NCBI GenBank assembly: GCA_035644935.1
Contig: DASQNO010000032.1
Span: forward strand, 1-46,209
From: CADCVW01 sp035644935
Lineage (GTDB): Bacteria; Pseudomonadota; Alphaproteobacteria; Sphingomonadales; Sphingomonadaceae
Reading direction: 5' to 3'
Length of the DNA: 46,209 nt
Shown here: piece after piece, positions 22,965 through 31,625 of the stretch
Position numbering within the stretch: position 1 is the first letter of the stretch
Layout: each line of letters opens with the position of its first letter
Translations under genes and position numbers: made by a program
The notes under the pieces: generated by a model
The model's input: the letters and a program-made list of their open reading frames with translations, nothing else
What the model was told of the DNA's origin: nothing
The model's database searches: none

Positions 22965-23773
22965 ACATCATGAGCAATCACGGCGGGACGCGGGGGGACG
23001 TCGATGCGGACAGCTGGACGGTCGCGGGGCGGACGTTCGGGTCGCGGCTGATCGTCGGCACGGGCAAGTACAAGAGCTTCGAGGAGAACGCGGCGGCGGT
23101 GGCGGCGTCGGGGGCGGAGATCGTCACCGTGGCGGTGCGGCGGGTGAACGTCGCCGACCGCAACGCGCCGCTGTTGATGGACTATATCGACCCCAAGAAG
23201 ATCACATACCTTCCCAACACGGCGGGCTGCTTCACCGCGGACGAGGCGATCCGGACGCTGCGGCTGGCGCGCGAGGCGGGCGGGTGGACGCTGGTCAAGC
23301 TGGAGGTGCTGGGCGAGGCCAAGACGCTGTACCCGGACATGATCGAAACGCTGCGCGCGACGGAGGTGCTGGCCAAGGAGGGCTTTCAGCCGATGGTCTA
23401 TTGCGCCGACGATCCCATCGCATCGAAGAAGCTGGAGGACGCGGGCGCGGTGGCGATCATGCCGCTGGGCGCGCCGATCGGGTCGGGGCTGGGCCTGCAG
23501 AACCCGGTGATGATCCGCATCATGGTCGAACAGGCGCGGGTGCCGGTGCTGGTCGACGCGGGCGTCGGCACCGCGTCGGACGCGGCAGTGGCGATGGAGC
23601 TGGGCTGCGACGGCGTGCTGATGAACACCGCGATCGCCGAGGCAAGGGACCCGATCGCCATGGCGCGGGCGATGAAGCTGGCGGTGGAGGCCGGGCGGCT
23701 GGCGTACCGCGCGGGGCGCATGGGCAAGCGGCGCTATGCCGATCCGTCAAGTCCGCTGGCGGGGCTGATCTAG
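22961..23773 (+). CDS. thiG: Thiazole synthase ThiG
   Basis: ThiG joins deoxyxylulose phosphate, dehydroglycine and ThiS sulfur into the thiazole of thiamine. The 270-residue protein shows FGSRLIVGTGKYKSFEENA, ITYLPNTAGCFTADEAIR, TLVKLEVLGEAKTLYPD with the active-site lysine, MPLGAPIGSGLGLQN and LVDAGVGTASDAAVAMELG. The start codon overlaps the VOC stop; a second ATG at 22970 is possible. Confidence 0.97.
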   Translation: MNIMSNHGGTRGDVDADSWTVAGRTFGSRLIVGTGKYKSFEENAAAVAASGAEIVTVAVRRVNVADRNAPLLMDYIDPKKITYLPNTAGCFTADEAIRTLRLAREAGGWTLVKLEVLGEAKTLYPDMIETLRATEVLAKEGFQPMVYCADDPIASKKLEDAGAVAIMPLGAPIGSGLGLQNPVMIRIMVEQARVPVLVDAGVGTASDAAVAMELGCDGVLMNTAIAEARDPIAMARAMKLAVEAGRLAYRAGRMGKRRYADPSSPLAGLI

Positions 23774-23823
23774 GGAACGGCTTCGCGGCTTTGGCTTTCT
23801 CCTGTGGCAGCAGGAGTGGAGCC

Positions 23824-25119
23824 GTGGATCCAATTTCAAAAATGATCGCGGAGGCGGCGGTGCCGCTGCCGCCGATCGACGATCCTCGTTTCGCTGAAGC
23901 GTTCGACCGGTACGCGGATGCGCGCGTCGTGTTGCTGGGCGAGGCGAGCCATGGGACGAGCGAGTTCTACCGGGCGCGGGCGGCGATCACGCGGAGGCTG
24001 ATCGAGCGGCACGGGTTCAACATCGTCGCGGTGGAGGCGGACTGGCCGGACGCGGCGGCGCTCAACCGGCGGGTGCGCGGCCTGCCGGCAAGGGAGGAGG
24101 ACGCGCAGGCGTTCGAGCGCTTTCCGCACTGGATGTGGCGCAACCGCGAGGTCGAGGCGCTGCTCGAGTGGATGACGGCGTGGAACCGCGACAAGGTGGA
24201 TGGCCAGCAGGCGGGATTCTACGGGCTGGACCTGTACAATCTGGGCGGGTCCATGCGCGCGGTGATCGACTATCTCGACGTGCACGATCCGGAAGGCGCG
24301 GACGATGCGCGCGAGCGGTATGGGTGCCTGCTGCCGTGGAGCCGGGACCCGGCGCGATACGGGCAGCTGGCGATGCGCGAAGGCCATGCCGCGTGCGAGG
24401 AAGGCGTGCTCGCCATGCTGGGCGACATGTTGAACAAGCGGCTGGAGGGGGACGACGAGGCGCTCCTCGACGCGCAGGCGAACGCCAGGCTCGTGGCCAA
24501 CGCCGAGGCCTATTACCGCGTTATGTACCATGGGGCGGCCGAGAGCTGGAATCTGCGCGACAGCCACATGTTCGAGACGTTGTGCCAAGTGCTCGACGCG
24601 CGGGGTGCGGGCGCCAAGGCGGTCGTGTGGGCGCACAACAGCCATATCGGCGACGCGCGCTTCACCGACATGGGCTGGTCGCGCGGGGAACATAATATCG
24701 GGCAGCTGGTGCGGCAGCGGTTCAGCGAGGAGGCGGCGCTGATCGGGTTCGGCACCCACACGGGAACGGTGGCGGCGGCGGACGACTGGGACGCGCCGAT
24801 GCGGATCAAGGCGGTCAAGCCTTCCATGCCGGACAGCATCGAGCGGCTGTGCCACGATGCCGGGGGCGAGCGCTTCCTGCTGGATCTGCGCGGCGCGGAA
24901 GAGGAGTTGCAGAGCGCGCTGAGCGAACCGCGGCTGGAGCGGTATATCGGCGTCATCTACCGCCCGCAGACCGAGCGGTGGAGCCACTATTCGGAGAGCA
25001 GCCTGTCGCGGCAGTATGACGGCTGGGTCTGGTTCGACGAAACACGCGCGGTCAGCGCGTTGCGGGGACCTGCGGTGCCGGCGGGTGCCGGAGACGGGAC
25101 CTATCCGTTCGGCGTGTAG
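23824..25119 (+). CDS. Erythromycin esterase-like protein
   Basis: From the GTG at 23824, preceded by AGGAG, the protein has 431 residues; the frame extends into thiG, which is spurious. Family motifs are VVLLGEASHGTSEFYRARA, IVAVEADWPDA, GFYGLDLYNL, SWNLRDSHMFET and VVWAHNSHIGDAR. The family includes macrolide esterases, but most members, like this one in an alphaproteobacterium without other resistance genes, have no known substrate. The short CsbD gene follows. Confidence 0.88.
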   Translation: MDPISKMIAEAAVPLPPIDDPRFAEAFDRYADARVVLLGEASHGTSEFYRARAAITRRLIERHGFNIVAVEADWPDAAALNRRVRGLPAREEDAQAFERFPHWMWRNREVEALLEWMTAWNRDKVDGQQAGFYGLDLYNLGGSMRAVIDYLDVHDPEGADDARERYGCLLPWSRDPARYGQLAMREGHAACEEGVLAMLGDMLNKRLEGDDEALLDAQANARLVANAEAYYRVMYHGAAESWNLRDSHMFETLCQVLDARGAGAKAVVWAHNSHIGDARFTDMGWSRGEHNIGQLVRQRFSEEAALIGFGTHTGTVAAADDWDAPMRIKAVKPSMPDSIERLCHDAGGERFLLDLRGAEEELQSALSEPRLERYIGVIYRPQTERWSHYSESSLSRQYDGWVWFDETRAVSALRGPAVPAGAGDGTYPFGV

Positions 25120-25169
25120 GCGGAACAGCCGTCGGCCCGCGACGTTGATCCATGTGAAGGAGACGACGA

Positions 25170-25337
25170 ATGGGTGAATTCACCGACAAGATCAAAGGCG
25201 CCGCCAACCAGGTTGCCGGCGACCTCAAGCAGTCCAGCCCCGACGCGGACACGCGCGCCGAAGGCGATGCGCAGGAGCTGAAGGGCGATGGCCAGGAGCT
25301 CAAGGGCAAGGTCAAGGGCGTCATCAACAAGCTCTAG
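25170..25337 (+). CDS. CsbD family stress-response protein
   Basis: The 55-residue protein starts MGEFTDKIKGAANQVAGDLKQ and has further KGDGQELKGKVKG segments typical of CsbD proteins, which are induced by general stress in other bacteria. An AGGAG site lies 8 bases upstream of the ATG. It is too short for most gene callers but clear by sequence. Confidence 0.9.
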   Translation: MGEFTDKIKGAANQVAGDLKQSSPDADTRAEGDAQELKGDGQELKGKVKGVINKL

Positions 25338-25513
25338 CCCTCACAGGCTCGGGGGTCGCAAACGCGACGCGAGGAGGCCGCCGCCGGGATGACCGGTGGC
25401 GGCCTTTCGCTTGTCCGGTTCGCTTGCGCCGGCTGCGTTGCGGCGTTTGCACGCCTCGCCTAGTCTGCGGGCACGAGCTTCGCGAGGCGCTCGGGCTTCG
25501 AGCGAGGTGTTGC

Positions 25514-26626
25514 ATGAATATCCTGCTGGCCGTTGCCGGCGTTCTGGCCGCAGCGCTTGCGCCGAGCGCGGCCTGGGCGGAAACGCTGAAGGCGCGCGTC
25601 GATGCGGCGGTGAACCGCGCCGCCGCCAGGGGGTTCGCGGGCGAGGTGCTGGTCGGCGATGCGTCGGGCCGCGTGCTGCACGCGCGTGCGGTTGGTTTGG
25701 CCGACCGAGCGAACAGGCGCCCGCACCGCAACGGCCAGCTGTGGCGCTGGGCCTCGGTCAGCAAGCAGGTCACCGCCGCGCTCGCGATGGCGGAGGTGGA
25801 CGCCGGGCGCCTGCGGCTGGACGCGGCGGTCACCGACTATTTGCCGAGCTTCGGCGGTCCGACGGGCAGGGCGATCACGATCCGCCATCTGCTGCAGCAC
25901 CTGTCGGGGCTGCCCAACCCGAGCGACGGCGCCCCAAACGCCAACAGCATGCCGCCCTTCTACGGGCGGAGCGGGGACGTGGGCGGTCTGGCCGATGCCA
26001 TGGGCGTTTGCGCGGGGGCGCCGAAAGGCGCGCCGGGGGCGAGCTTTGCCTATAATAATTGCGACTACATCGTGCTGGGCGCGATCCTTGAGCGCGTCAG
26101 CGGGCGGACCTACGCGCAACTGGTGCGCGAACGGCTGGCCAAGCCGCTAGCGCTGCGATCGGTCGAGGCGGCGCGCCGCGGGCGGCCGGGAGTCGCCGGT
26201 TACGACGAGGTTGGTGCAGGCGAGTTGCCGTACAATCTGGCGACGTTCGGTCCCGGGGGCGCGATCGTCGGGACGGCACGCGACCTGTTGAAGTTCGACG
26301 CGGCTCTGTTGTCCCGCCGCGCCGTGTCGCCCGCGTCGACGGCCGTCATGTGGGCGGGCGAGCCGAAGTTCGGATATGCGGCGCTAGGCGCGTGGTCGTT
26401 TCCGGCGGCGTTGAGGGGCTGCGCGGGATCGGTGCAGCTGGTCGAGCGGCGCGGCGCGATCGGCGGGGTGCAGGTGCGCAACATCCTGGCGCCGTCGCTC
26501 GGCCGGTCGCTGGTCGTCTTCGCCAACACCGGGAAGCTGGAGTTCGGCGAAGTCTGGCAGGGCAAGGGCCTGAGCTACGACCTGCTGAGCGCCGCCTTCT
26601 GCGAGGGAGCCGCGCCCGCGAAGTAG
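25514..26626 (+). CDS. Serine hydrolase, class C beta-lactamase fold, exported
   Basis: The 370-residue protein has a signal peptide (1-22, cleavage after AAWA). The beta-lactamase/DD-peptidase fold is marked by the S-x-x-K motif in WASVSKQVTAALA and the Y-x-N motif in FAYNNCDYIVLGAILE. LLQHLSGLPNP is also typical. Such proteins range from penicillin-binding esterases to peptidases; the substrate cannot be named. It ends 7 bases from a convergent gene. Confidence 0.88.
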   Translation: MNILLAVAGVLAAALAPSAAWAETLKARVDAAVNRAAARGFAGEVLVGDASGRVLHARAVGLADRANRRPHRNGQLWRWASVSKQVTAALAMAEVDAGRLRLDAAVTDYLPSFGGPTGRAITIRHLLQHLSGLPNPSDGAPNANSMPPFYGRSGDVGGLADAMGVCAGAPKGAPGASFAYNNCDYIVLGAILERVSGRTYAQLVRERLAKPLALRSVEAARRGRPGVAGYDEVGAGELPYNLATFGPGGAIVGTARDLLKFDAALLSRRAVSPASTAVMWAGEPKFGYAALGAWSFPAALRGCAGSVQLVERRGAIGGVQVRNILAPSLGRSLVVFANTGKLEFGEVWQGKGLSYDLLSAAFCEGAAPAK

Positions 26627-26633
26627 CGGCGGT

Positions 26634-28292
26634 TCAGCCGCCCCTTGCTGTGCGGAGTGCGGTCAGCGTCGTTCCCGCGCTGATCCGTTCGATGTCGGTG
26701 CGCAGGTGGAGCAGGGCGACGCCGGGCTGCCGCCGCGCCTCGGCCAAGGCGGTCGCGAAGTCCTCGGTGCGGTCGACAGTCGAAGCCCAGGCGCCATAGG
26801 CGCGGGCGAGGGCGGCGAAGTCGGGATTAGCCAGATCGGTGCCGACGACGCGGCCGGGATGTTCGCGTTCCTGATGCATGCGGATGGTGCCGTAGCTGGC
26901 GTTGTCGATGACCAGCACCAGCATGCGGCACCCGCGCGCGACCGCGGTTGCGAGTTCCTGCCCGTTCATCAGGAAGTCGCCGTCGCCGGCGAGGACGACG
27001 ACCTGCCGATCGGGCGCGCGGAGCGCGGCGGCGATGCCGGCGGGGAGGCCATAGCCCATCGAGCCGTTGGTGGGGGCAAGCTGGGACGGGCACGCGGAAT
27101 AACGCCAGTAGCGGTGCCACCACCCGGAAAAATTGCCGGCGCCGTTGCAGATCACCGTGTCGGCGGGAAGCGTGTCGCGCATGTGCGTGGCGACGAGGCC
27201 GAGATCGAGCGGCTGACCGTCGGGCGCGGCGGTTGACCAGGCGAGCCATTCGGCATGGGCCTGTACGCCGGCGTCGAAGTGGAAGACGCCTTCATGATCC
27301 CAGGCTTCGGCCATTTCGGCGAACTCCTTGGGATCGGCGCAGATCGGCAGGTCGGTGCGGTAAACGCGGCCGAGTTCGGCGGGGTCGGGATGGACGTGAA
27401 CCAGCGTCTGGCCCGGATGGTCGGGTGTGATCAGCGAATAGCCGTCGGTGGTCGCCTCCCCCAGCCGGGCGCCGACCGCGATGATGAGATCGGCCGCGCG
27501 GACGCGGGCGAGGAGCCTGGGATTGGGGCCGTAGCCGAGATTGCCGGCGTAGACGGGGCAATCGTTGGCCAGCGCGTCCTGTCGGCGGAAGGCGCTGGCG
27601 ACGGGCAGGCCGATGCGGGTCGCGAAGGCGGCGAAGCTGTGCGCCGCCGCGGGTCCCCAGCCCGCGCCGCCGACGATCGCGATCGGCGCGCAGGCATCGG
27701 CGACGAGCGCCATCATCGCGTCCAGCGCGAGCGGGTCGGCGACCTGCGCCGGCGCGTGGACGCGGGGACGGCCGGTCGCCTCCACGACGTCCGTCAGCAT
27801 GTCCTCGGGCAGGGCCAGCACGACCGGACCGGGCCGGCCGGACAGCGCGGTGGCGTAGGCGCGGGCGAGGTATTCGGGCACACGGCGGGCGTCGTCGACG
27901 CGCGCGGCCCACTTCGCCAGCGGGCGGAACATCGCGGCGAAGTCGATCTCCTGAAACCCCTCGCGGTCGCGGTCGCCGCGCGCGACGTCGCCGATCAGCA
28001 GCAGCATGGGGGTGGAGTCCTGCATGGCGGTGTGGACGCCGATGCTGGCGTTGGTCGCGCCCGGGCCGCGGGTGACGAAGGCGACCCCGGGCCGGCCGGT
28101 GAGCTTGCCGTCCGCCTCCGCCGCATAGGCCGCGCCGCCTTCCTGACGGCAGACGACGAGGTCGATCTGCGGCGTATCGTGCAGCGCGTCCAGCGCCGCG
28201 AGGTAGGATTCGCCGGGCACGCAGAAGATGCGGTCGCAGCCCTGCGCCAGGAGTTGGTCGATGAGAATGCGGCCGCCGGTGCGTTGGGTCAT
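26634..28292 (-). CDS. Thiamine-pyrophosphate-dependent enzyme, acetolactate synthase-like
   Basis: The 552-residue protein has the N-terminal TPP-binding part (IFCVPGESYLAALDAL, VVCRQEGGAAYAAEADGKLTG, ATNASIGVHTA), the central domain and a C-terminal TPP domain with GDGDFLMNGQELATAV...NASYGT. It resembles IlvB-type enzymes, but there is no small regulatory subunit ilvH beside it, so it may be a different carboligase, decarboxylase or oxalyl-CoA-type enzyme. It stands alone as a transcription unit. Confidence 0.88.
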   Translation of the reverse strand: MTQRTGGRILIDQLLAQGCDRIFCVPGESYLAALDALHDTPQIDLVVCRQEGGAAYAAEADGKLTGRPGVAFVTRGPGATNASIGVHTAMQDSTPMLLLIGDVARGDRDREGFQEIDFAAMFRPLAKWAARVDDARRVPEYLARAYATALSGRPGPVVLALPEDMLTDVVEATGRPRVHAPAQVADPLALDAMMALVADACAPIAIVGGAGWGPAAAHSFAAFATRIGLPVASAFRRQDALANDCPVYAGNLGYGPNPRLLARVRAADLIIAVGARLGEATTDGYSLITPDHPGQTLVHVHPDPAELGRVYRTDLPICADPKEFAEMAEAWDHEGVFHFDAGVQAHAEWLAWSTAAPDGQPLDLGLVATHMRDTLPADTVICNGAGNFSGWWHRYWRYSACPSQLAPTNGSMGYGLPAGIAAALRAPDRQVVVLAGDGDFLMNGQELATAVARGCRMLVLVIDNASYGTIRMHQEREHPGRVVGTDLANPDFAALARAYGAWASTVDRTEDFATALAEARRQPGVALLHLRTDIERISAGTTLTALRTARGG

Positions 28293-28312
28293 GGGGTAAC
28301 GTTACCCAGATC

Positions 28313-28426
28313 GTCATCCCGGCGAAAGCCGGGACCCAAGAACACTGAACTTGGAAGGCCGGTCGAACAGCTGTCGCGCGTCTTCTAAACACCATGTACT
28401 TGGGTCCCGGCTTTCGCCGGGATGAC
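28313..28426. repeat. Long inverted repeat, family E
   Basis: Two perfect 28-base arms (28313-28340 and 28399-28426) of the gtcatcccggcgaaagccgg type flank a 58-base spacer. It lies between the divergent TPP enzyme and SCP2 genes. It is a typical intergenic palindrome of high-GC alphaproteobacteria. Confidence 0.8.
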
Positions 28427-28495
28427 GTTCATGGGCACGGTTGACCTCCCCAACTCACCGGCTATCGCGTGCGGCAACTTCAAAGGAGCGCCCCC

Positions 28496-28792
28496 ATGAC
28501 CAAGGACGAGATGATCACCAAGCTGAACGCGGCGAACGCGTTCATCCCGAACAAGCGAGTCAAGATCGACTTCGGTTCGGAGGGCACCGTGCTGCTGGAC
28601 GGCGTCGCGAACCAGGCGAGCGCGGAGGACGGGCCGGCGGACACGACGATCAAGGTCGCGTGGGCGGACTGGGAAGCGATGTCTTCGGGCCAGCTCGACG
28701 GCATGACCGCCTTCATGCAGGGCAAGCTCAAGGTCGAGGGCGACATGTCCAACGCGATGCAGCTGCAGTCGGTGCTGGGGAAGATGAAGTAG
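28496..28792 (+). CDS. SCP2 sterol-binding-domain protein
   Basis: The 98-residue protein starts at the ATG at 28496, after an AAGGAG site. It has the SCP2 pattern: VKIDFGSEGTVLLDG, TTIKVAWADWEAMSSGQLDGMTAFMQGKLKVEGDMSNAMQL. Such domains bind lipids or fatty acids. The place before CoA-transferase genes suggests a link to lipid catabolism. Confidence 0.9.
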   Translation: MTKDEMITKLNAANAFIPNKRVKIDFGSEGTVLLDGVANQASAEDGPADTTIKVAWADWEAMSSGQLDGMTAFMQGKLKVEGDMSNAMQLQSVLGKMK

Positions 28793-28801
28793 GAGCAAGC
28801 T

Positions 28802-28922
28802 CCTTCCGGGCACGGGGAGGGGGACTTTGCGCAGCAAAATGGAAGGGGGCCTCCGCGGCCACGATGGGCCTCCTCCACCACGCCGCTGCGCGTCGCGGTC
28901 CCCCTCCCCGTTCCGGGGAGGA
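28802..28922. repeat. Palindromic repeat, family B, full copy
   Basis: The element has a cacggggagggggac left end and a gtccccctccccgttccggggagg right end. It lies between the SCP2 and CoA-transferase genes and ends 15 bases before the scoA start. It is related to 38164-38320 and, in its left half, to 3050-3110. Confidence 0.7.
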
Positions 28923-28937
28923 TTTCAGGAGCGGTGA

Positions 28938-29645
28938 ATGAAGAAGATCTACCCCGACGCCGCCGCCGCACTCGATGGGCTGCTGCACGACGGAATGACC
29001 TTGTGCGCGGGCGGCTTCGGGCTGTGCGGGATTCCGGAGCGGCTGATCGACGCGATTCAGGCGTCGGGGGTCCGGGACCTGACCATCGCGTCCAACAATG
29101 CGGGCATCGACAATGAGGGCCTTGGCAAGCTGCTGCGCACGCGCCAGGTCCGGAAGATGATCTCCTCCTATGTCGGCGAGAACAAGGAGTTCGAGCGGCA
29201 ATATCTGGCGGGTGAGCTCGAGGTCGAGTTCTGTCCGCAGGGGACGCTGGCGGAGCGCTGCCGGGCGGGCGGGGCGGGCATACCGGGCTTCTACACCAAG
29301 ACCGGCGTCGGCACGCAGGTCGCCGATGGCAAGGAGGTCAAGACCTTCGACGGTGAGGAGTATATCCTGGAGCGCGGGATCCGCGCGGACCTGTCGATCA
29401 TAAAGGGCTGGCGCGCCGACGAGGCGGGGAACCTGCAGTTCCGAAAGACGGCGCGCAACTTCAACCAGCCGATGGCGACCGCGGGGCGTGTGTGCGTCGC
29501 GGAGGTCGAGGAGATCGTGCCGGTGGGGACGCTTGACCCCGACGCGATCCATCTGCCGGGCATTTACGTCAAGCGCATGATCCTGGGCGCGCCGTATGAC
29601 AAGAAGATCGAGTTTCGAACTGTGCGGCAGAGGGAGGCGACGTGA
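28938..29645 (+). CDS. scoA: 3-oxoacid CoA-transferase subunit A
   Basis: The 235-residue protein shows the CoA-transferase A signature GGFGLCGIPERLIDAI, TIASNNAGIDNEGLGKLL and PGFYTKTGVGT. With subunit B it moves CoA between 3-oxoacids and succinate or acetate. It has an AGGAG site 8 bases before the ATG. Subunit B does not follow directly: a 110-codon gene starts straight after the stop codon. Confidence 0.95.
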   Translation: MKKIYPDAAAALDGLLHDGMTLCAGGFGLCGIPERLIDAIQASGVRDLTIASNNAGIDNEGLGKLLRTRQVRKMISSYVGENKEFERQYLAGELEVEFCPQGTLAERCRAGGAGIPGFYTKTGVGTQVADGKEVKTFDGEEYILERGIRADLSIIKGWRADEAGNLQFRKTARNFNQPMATAGRVCVAEVEEIVPVGTLDPDAIHLPGIYVKRMILGAPYDKKIEFRTVRQREAT

Positions 29646-29978
29646 ATGGTTGATGATATCGTCAGCGATCTAATCGGCAAGCTCACTTCAGAAGTGTCGC
29701 TTCTTGTCCGCGAAAACAATGACTTGTTGCGGGACCTCATAGCTGAAGTAAGAGCGGTTGGCGAACTAGTGGGTGATCTGAAAATGGAGATTACCGAGTC
29801 TACCGCTTCTATCATGGGTGCTGATGGTTTTACCCTTCAAGATGTTGCCGCGCAGATAGCAGCTACTGAAGATCGTATAACCGGTGGCGTGAATGGAGAA
29901 GCGGGAGCGAGTCTGCGCAGGCTGGAAGACAGTCTCGAGTCACAATCTATGCTACTACTTACAAAGTTAGACGCCTGA
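29646..29978 (+). CDS. 110-residue protein inserted between the CoA-transferase subunits, unknown
   Basis: The ATG abuts the scoA stop codon, and the TGA overlaps the scoB start in TGATG. The GGGAGG site in the end of scoA serves it. The protein is acidic and helical, with a heptad-like LVRENNDLLRDLIAEVRAVG stretch and a LRRLEDSLESQSMLLLTKL end, so a coiled coil is likely. No family was recognised. Codon use (aat, agt, gta, tta) and AT content are unlike both neighbours. If 29643-29975 is removed, scoA and scoB are joined by a canonical TGATG overlap, so it looks like a precise insertion. Confidence 0.65.
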   Translation: MVDDIVSDLIGKLTSEVSLLVRENNDLLRDLIAEVRAVGELVGDLKMEITESTASIMGADGFTLQDVAAQIAATEDRITGGVNGEAGASLRRLEDSLESQSMLLLTKLDA

Positions 29979-30619
29979 TGCCCTGGGATCGCAACGGCAT
30001 GGCCGCACGCGCCGCCAAGGAGCTGCAGGACGGGTTTTACGTCAACCTTGGCATCGGGATTCCGACGCTGGTGGCGAACAACATTCCCGAGGGAATGGAG
30101 GTCGTGCTGCAGTCGGAGAACGGCATGCTGGGCATAGGACCGTTTCCGTACGACGACGAGGTCGACCCGGACCTGATCAACGCCGGCAAGCAGACGATCA
30201 GCGAGTTGCCGTCGTCGAGCTATTTCGGATCGGAGCAAAGCTTCGCGATGATCCGCGGCGGGCATATCGACCTGACCGTGCTGGGCGCGATGGAGGTCAG
30301 CGAGGCCGGCGACATCGCCAACTGGATGATCCCGGGCAAGATGATCAAGGGCATGGGCGGGGCGATGGACCTCGTCGCCGGGGTCAAGAAGATCATCGTG
30401 GTGATGGAGCACACGTCCAAGGACGGGAGCCCGAAGTTCATTCCGCATTGCACGCTGCCGCTGACGGGCAAGAACTCGGTGGACATGATCGTCACCGACC
30501 TGGCGGTGTTCCAGCGGCCGGATCACCAGAGCGATTTCCGGCTGATCGAGCTAGCGCCGGGGGTAACCGCCGAGGAAGTAGCGGCAAAGACGACGGCGCG
30601 GTACGTCCCCGACGAATAG
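29978..30619 (+). CDS. scoB: 3-oxoacid CoA-transferase subunit B
   Basis: The 213-residue protein shows YVNLGIGIPTLVANNIPEG and the catalytic glutamate in LQSENGMLGIGP, followed by GGHIDLTVLGAMEVSEAGDIANWMIPGK. It pairs with the A subunit at 28938-29645. It now has no evident ribosome binding site of its own and probably relies on coupling from the inserted 110-codon gene. Confidence 0.95.
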   Translation: MPWDRNGMAARAAKELQDGFYVNLGIGIPTLVANNIPEGMEVVLQSENGMLGIGPFPYDDEVDPDLINAGKQTISELPSSSYFGSEQSFAMIRGGHIDLTVLGAMEVSEAGDIANWMIPGKMIKGMGGAMDLVAGVKKIIVVMEHTSKDGSPKFIPHCTLPLTGKNSVDMIVTDLAVFQRPDHQSDFRLIELAPGVTAEEVAAKTTARYVPDE

Positions 30620-30631
30620 GAGAGCGAGCGT

Positions 30632-31459
30632 ATGAAGAAGGTGCTGGCGGCGGCGGCCGCGTTCCTGACCCTCACCGGCATGCAGGCGGCGCCGCGGCGT
30701 GCGCCGGCGCCGGACATGGCGTTGTGGCGGCTGGATTGCGGGACGATCCAGGTCAGCGACCTGGACGTGTTCTCCGACACCTATCTTTATCGCGGACAGA
30801 AGAAGACGCTGACGAACAGCTGCTACCTGGTCAAGCACGGCGCGAGCTATCTGTTGTGGGATACCGGCTTGCCTGGTTCGGCGATGACGCCCGCGCCGGC
30901 GCAGGGGCCGTTCGCGATGCGGCTGACCGTCCGGATCGCCGATCAGCTGGCACGGATTGGGGTGCGGCCCGATCAGGTGAACTTCGTGGGCATCAGTCAT
31001 TCGCACGGCGACCATACCGGGCAGGCGATCGACTTCCCGCGCGCGACGCTGCTGATGGGGCCGGCGGATTACGAGACGGTGAGCAAGGGTCCGGACGCGC
31101 AGGCGCGGTTCGGGCCGTGGGTGTCGGGCGCGGCCAAGTTCGTGTCCGTGCCGCGCGACCGCGACGTGTTCGGCGACGGGCGCGTCGTGATGCTCGACAT
31201 GCCGGGGCATACGCCGGGGCACAAGTCGCTGCTGGTCGACCTGCCGGGCGGGGCGGTGCTGCTGACGGGAGACCTTTACCATTTTACGCAACAGGTCGCG
31301 AACAACGGTGTGCCGAGCTTCAACGCAGATCGTTCGGACACGCTGGGGTCGTTCGACCGCTTCCGCGCGATCGCGAAGAACCGGCGGGCGAAGGTGATCA
31401 TCCAGCACGAGCCGGGGGACGTTGCCAAGTTGCCGGCGTTTCCGAAGGCGGCGCGATAA
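30632..31459 (+). CDS. Exported metallo-beta-lactamase-fold protein, AHL lactonase-like
   Basis: The 275-residue protein has a cleavable signal (MKKVLAAAAAFLTLTGMQAA). The zinc-binding motif is HSHGDH, with the second-metal residues in DMPGHTPGH and LTGDLYHF. The pattern SCYLVKHGASYLLWDTGLPG is common in N-acyl-homoserine lactonases. Quorum quenching is a possible role but other lactones or esters could be substrates. It follows scoB by 12 bases. Confidence 0.85.
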   Translation: MKKVLAAAAAFLTLTGMQAAPRRAPAPDMALWRLDCGTIQVSDLDVFSDTYLYRGQKKTLTNSCYLVKHGASYLLWDTGLPGSAMTPAPAQGPFAMRLTVRIADQLARIGVRPDQVNFVGISHSHGDHTGQAIDFPRATLLMGPADYETVSKGPDAQARFGPWVSGAAKFVSVPRDRDVFGDGRVVMLDMPGHTPGHKSLLVDLPGGAVLLTGDLYHFTQQVANNGVPSFNADRSDTLGSFDRFRAIAKNRRAKVIIQHEPGDVAKLPAFPKAAR

Positions 31460-31471
31460 TCCGTGAGGTGC

Positions 31472-31557
31472 GTCATGCCAGCGGAGGCTGGCATCTCGGC
31501 GGGTGAAGTGCGCGTATCCGGGCTTGCTGAGGTCCCAGCCTTCGCTGGGACGACGTG
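31472..31557. repeat. Palindromic intergenic repeat, family F
   Basis: The sequence contains gcgtcatgccagcggaggctggcat and gaggtcccagccttcgctgggacgac. Two small hairpins stand side by side in the gap before the S46 peptidase gene. Confidence 0.6.
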
Positions 31558-31625
31558 GAGCGGTTTGACTCCTGTTCCGCCGCGCTTCATCGCCGGTTAA
31601 AACCAGAACAAACAAGAGGATGCTC

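Noticed and set aside
23284..23823. Upstream extension of the erythromycin-esterase-like frame into thiG
   Set aside because: It is an off-frame reading of thiG. The GTG at 23824 has an AGGAG site and starts just before the conserved part.
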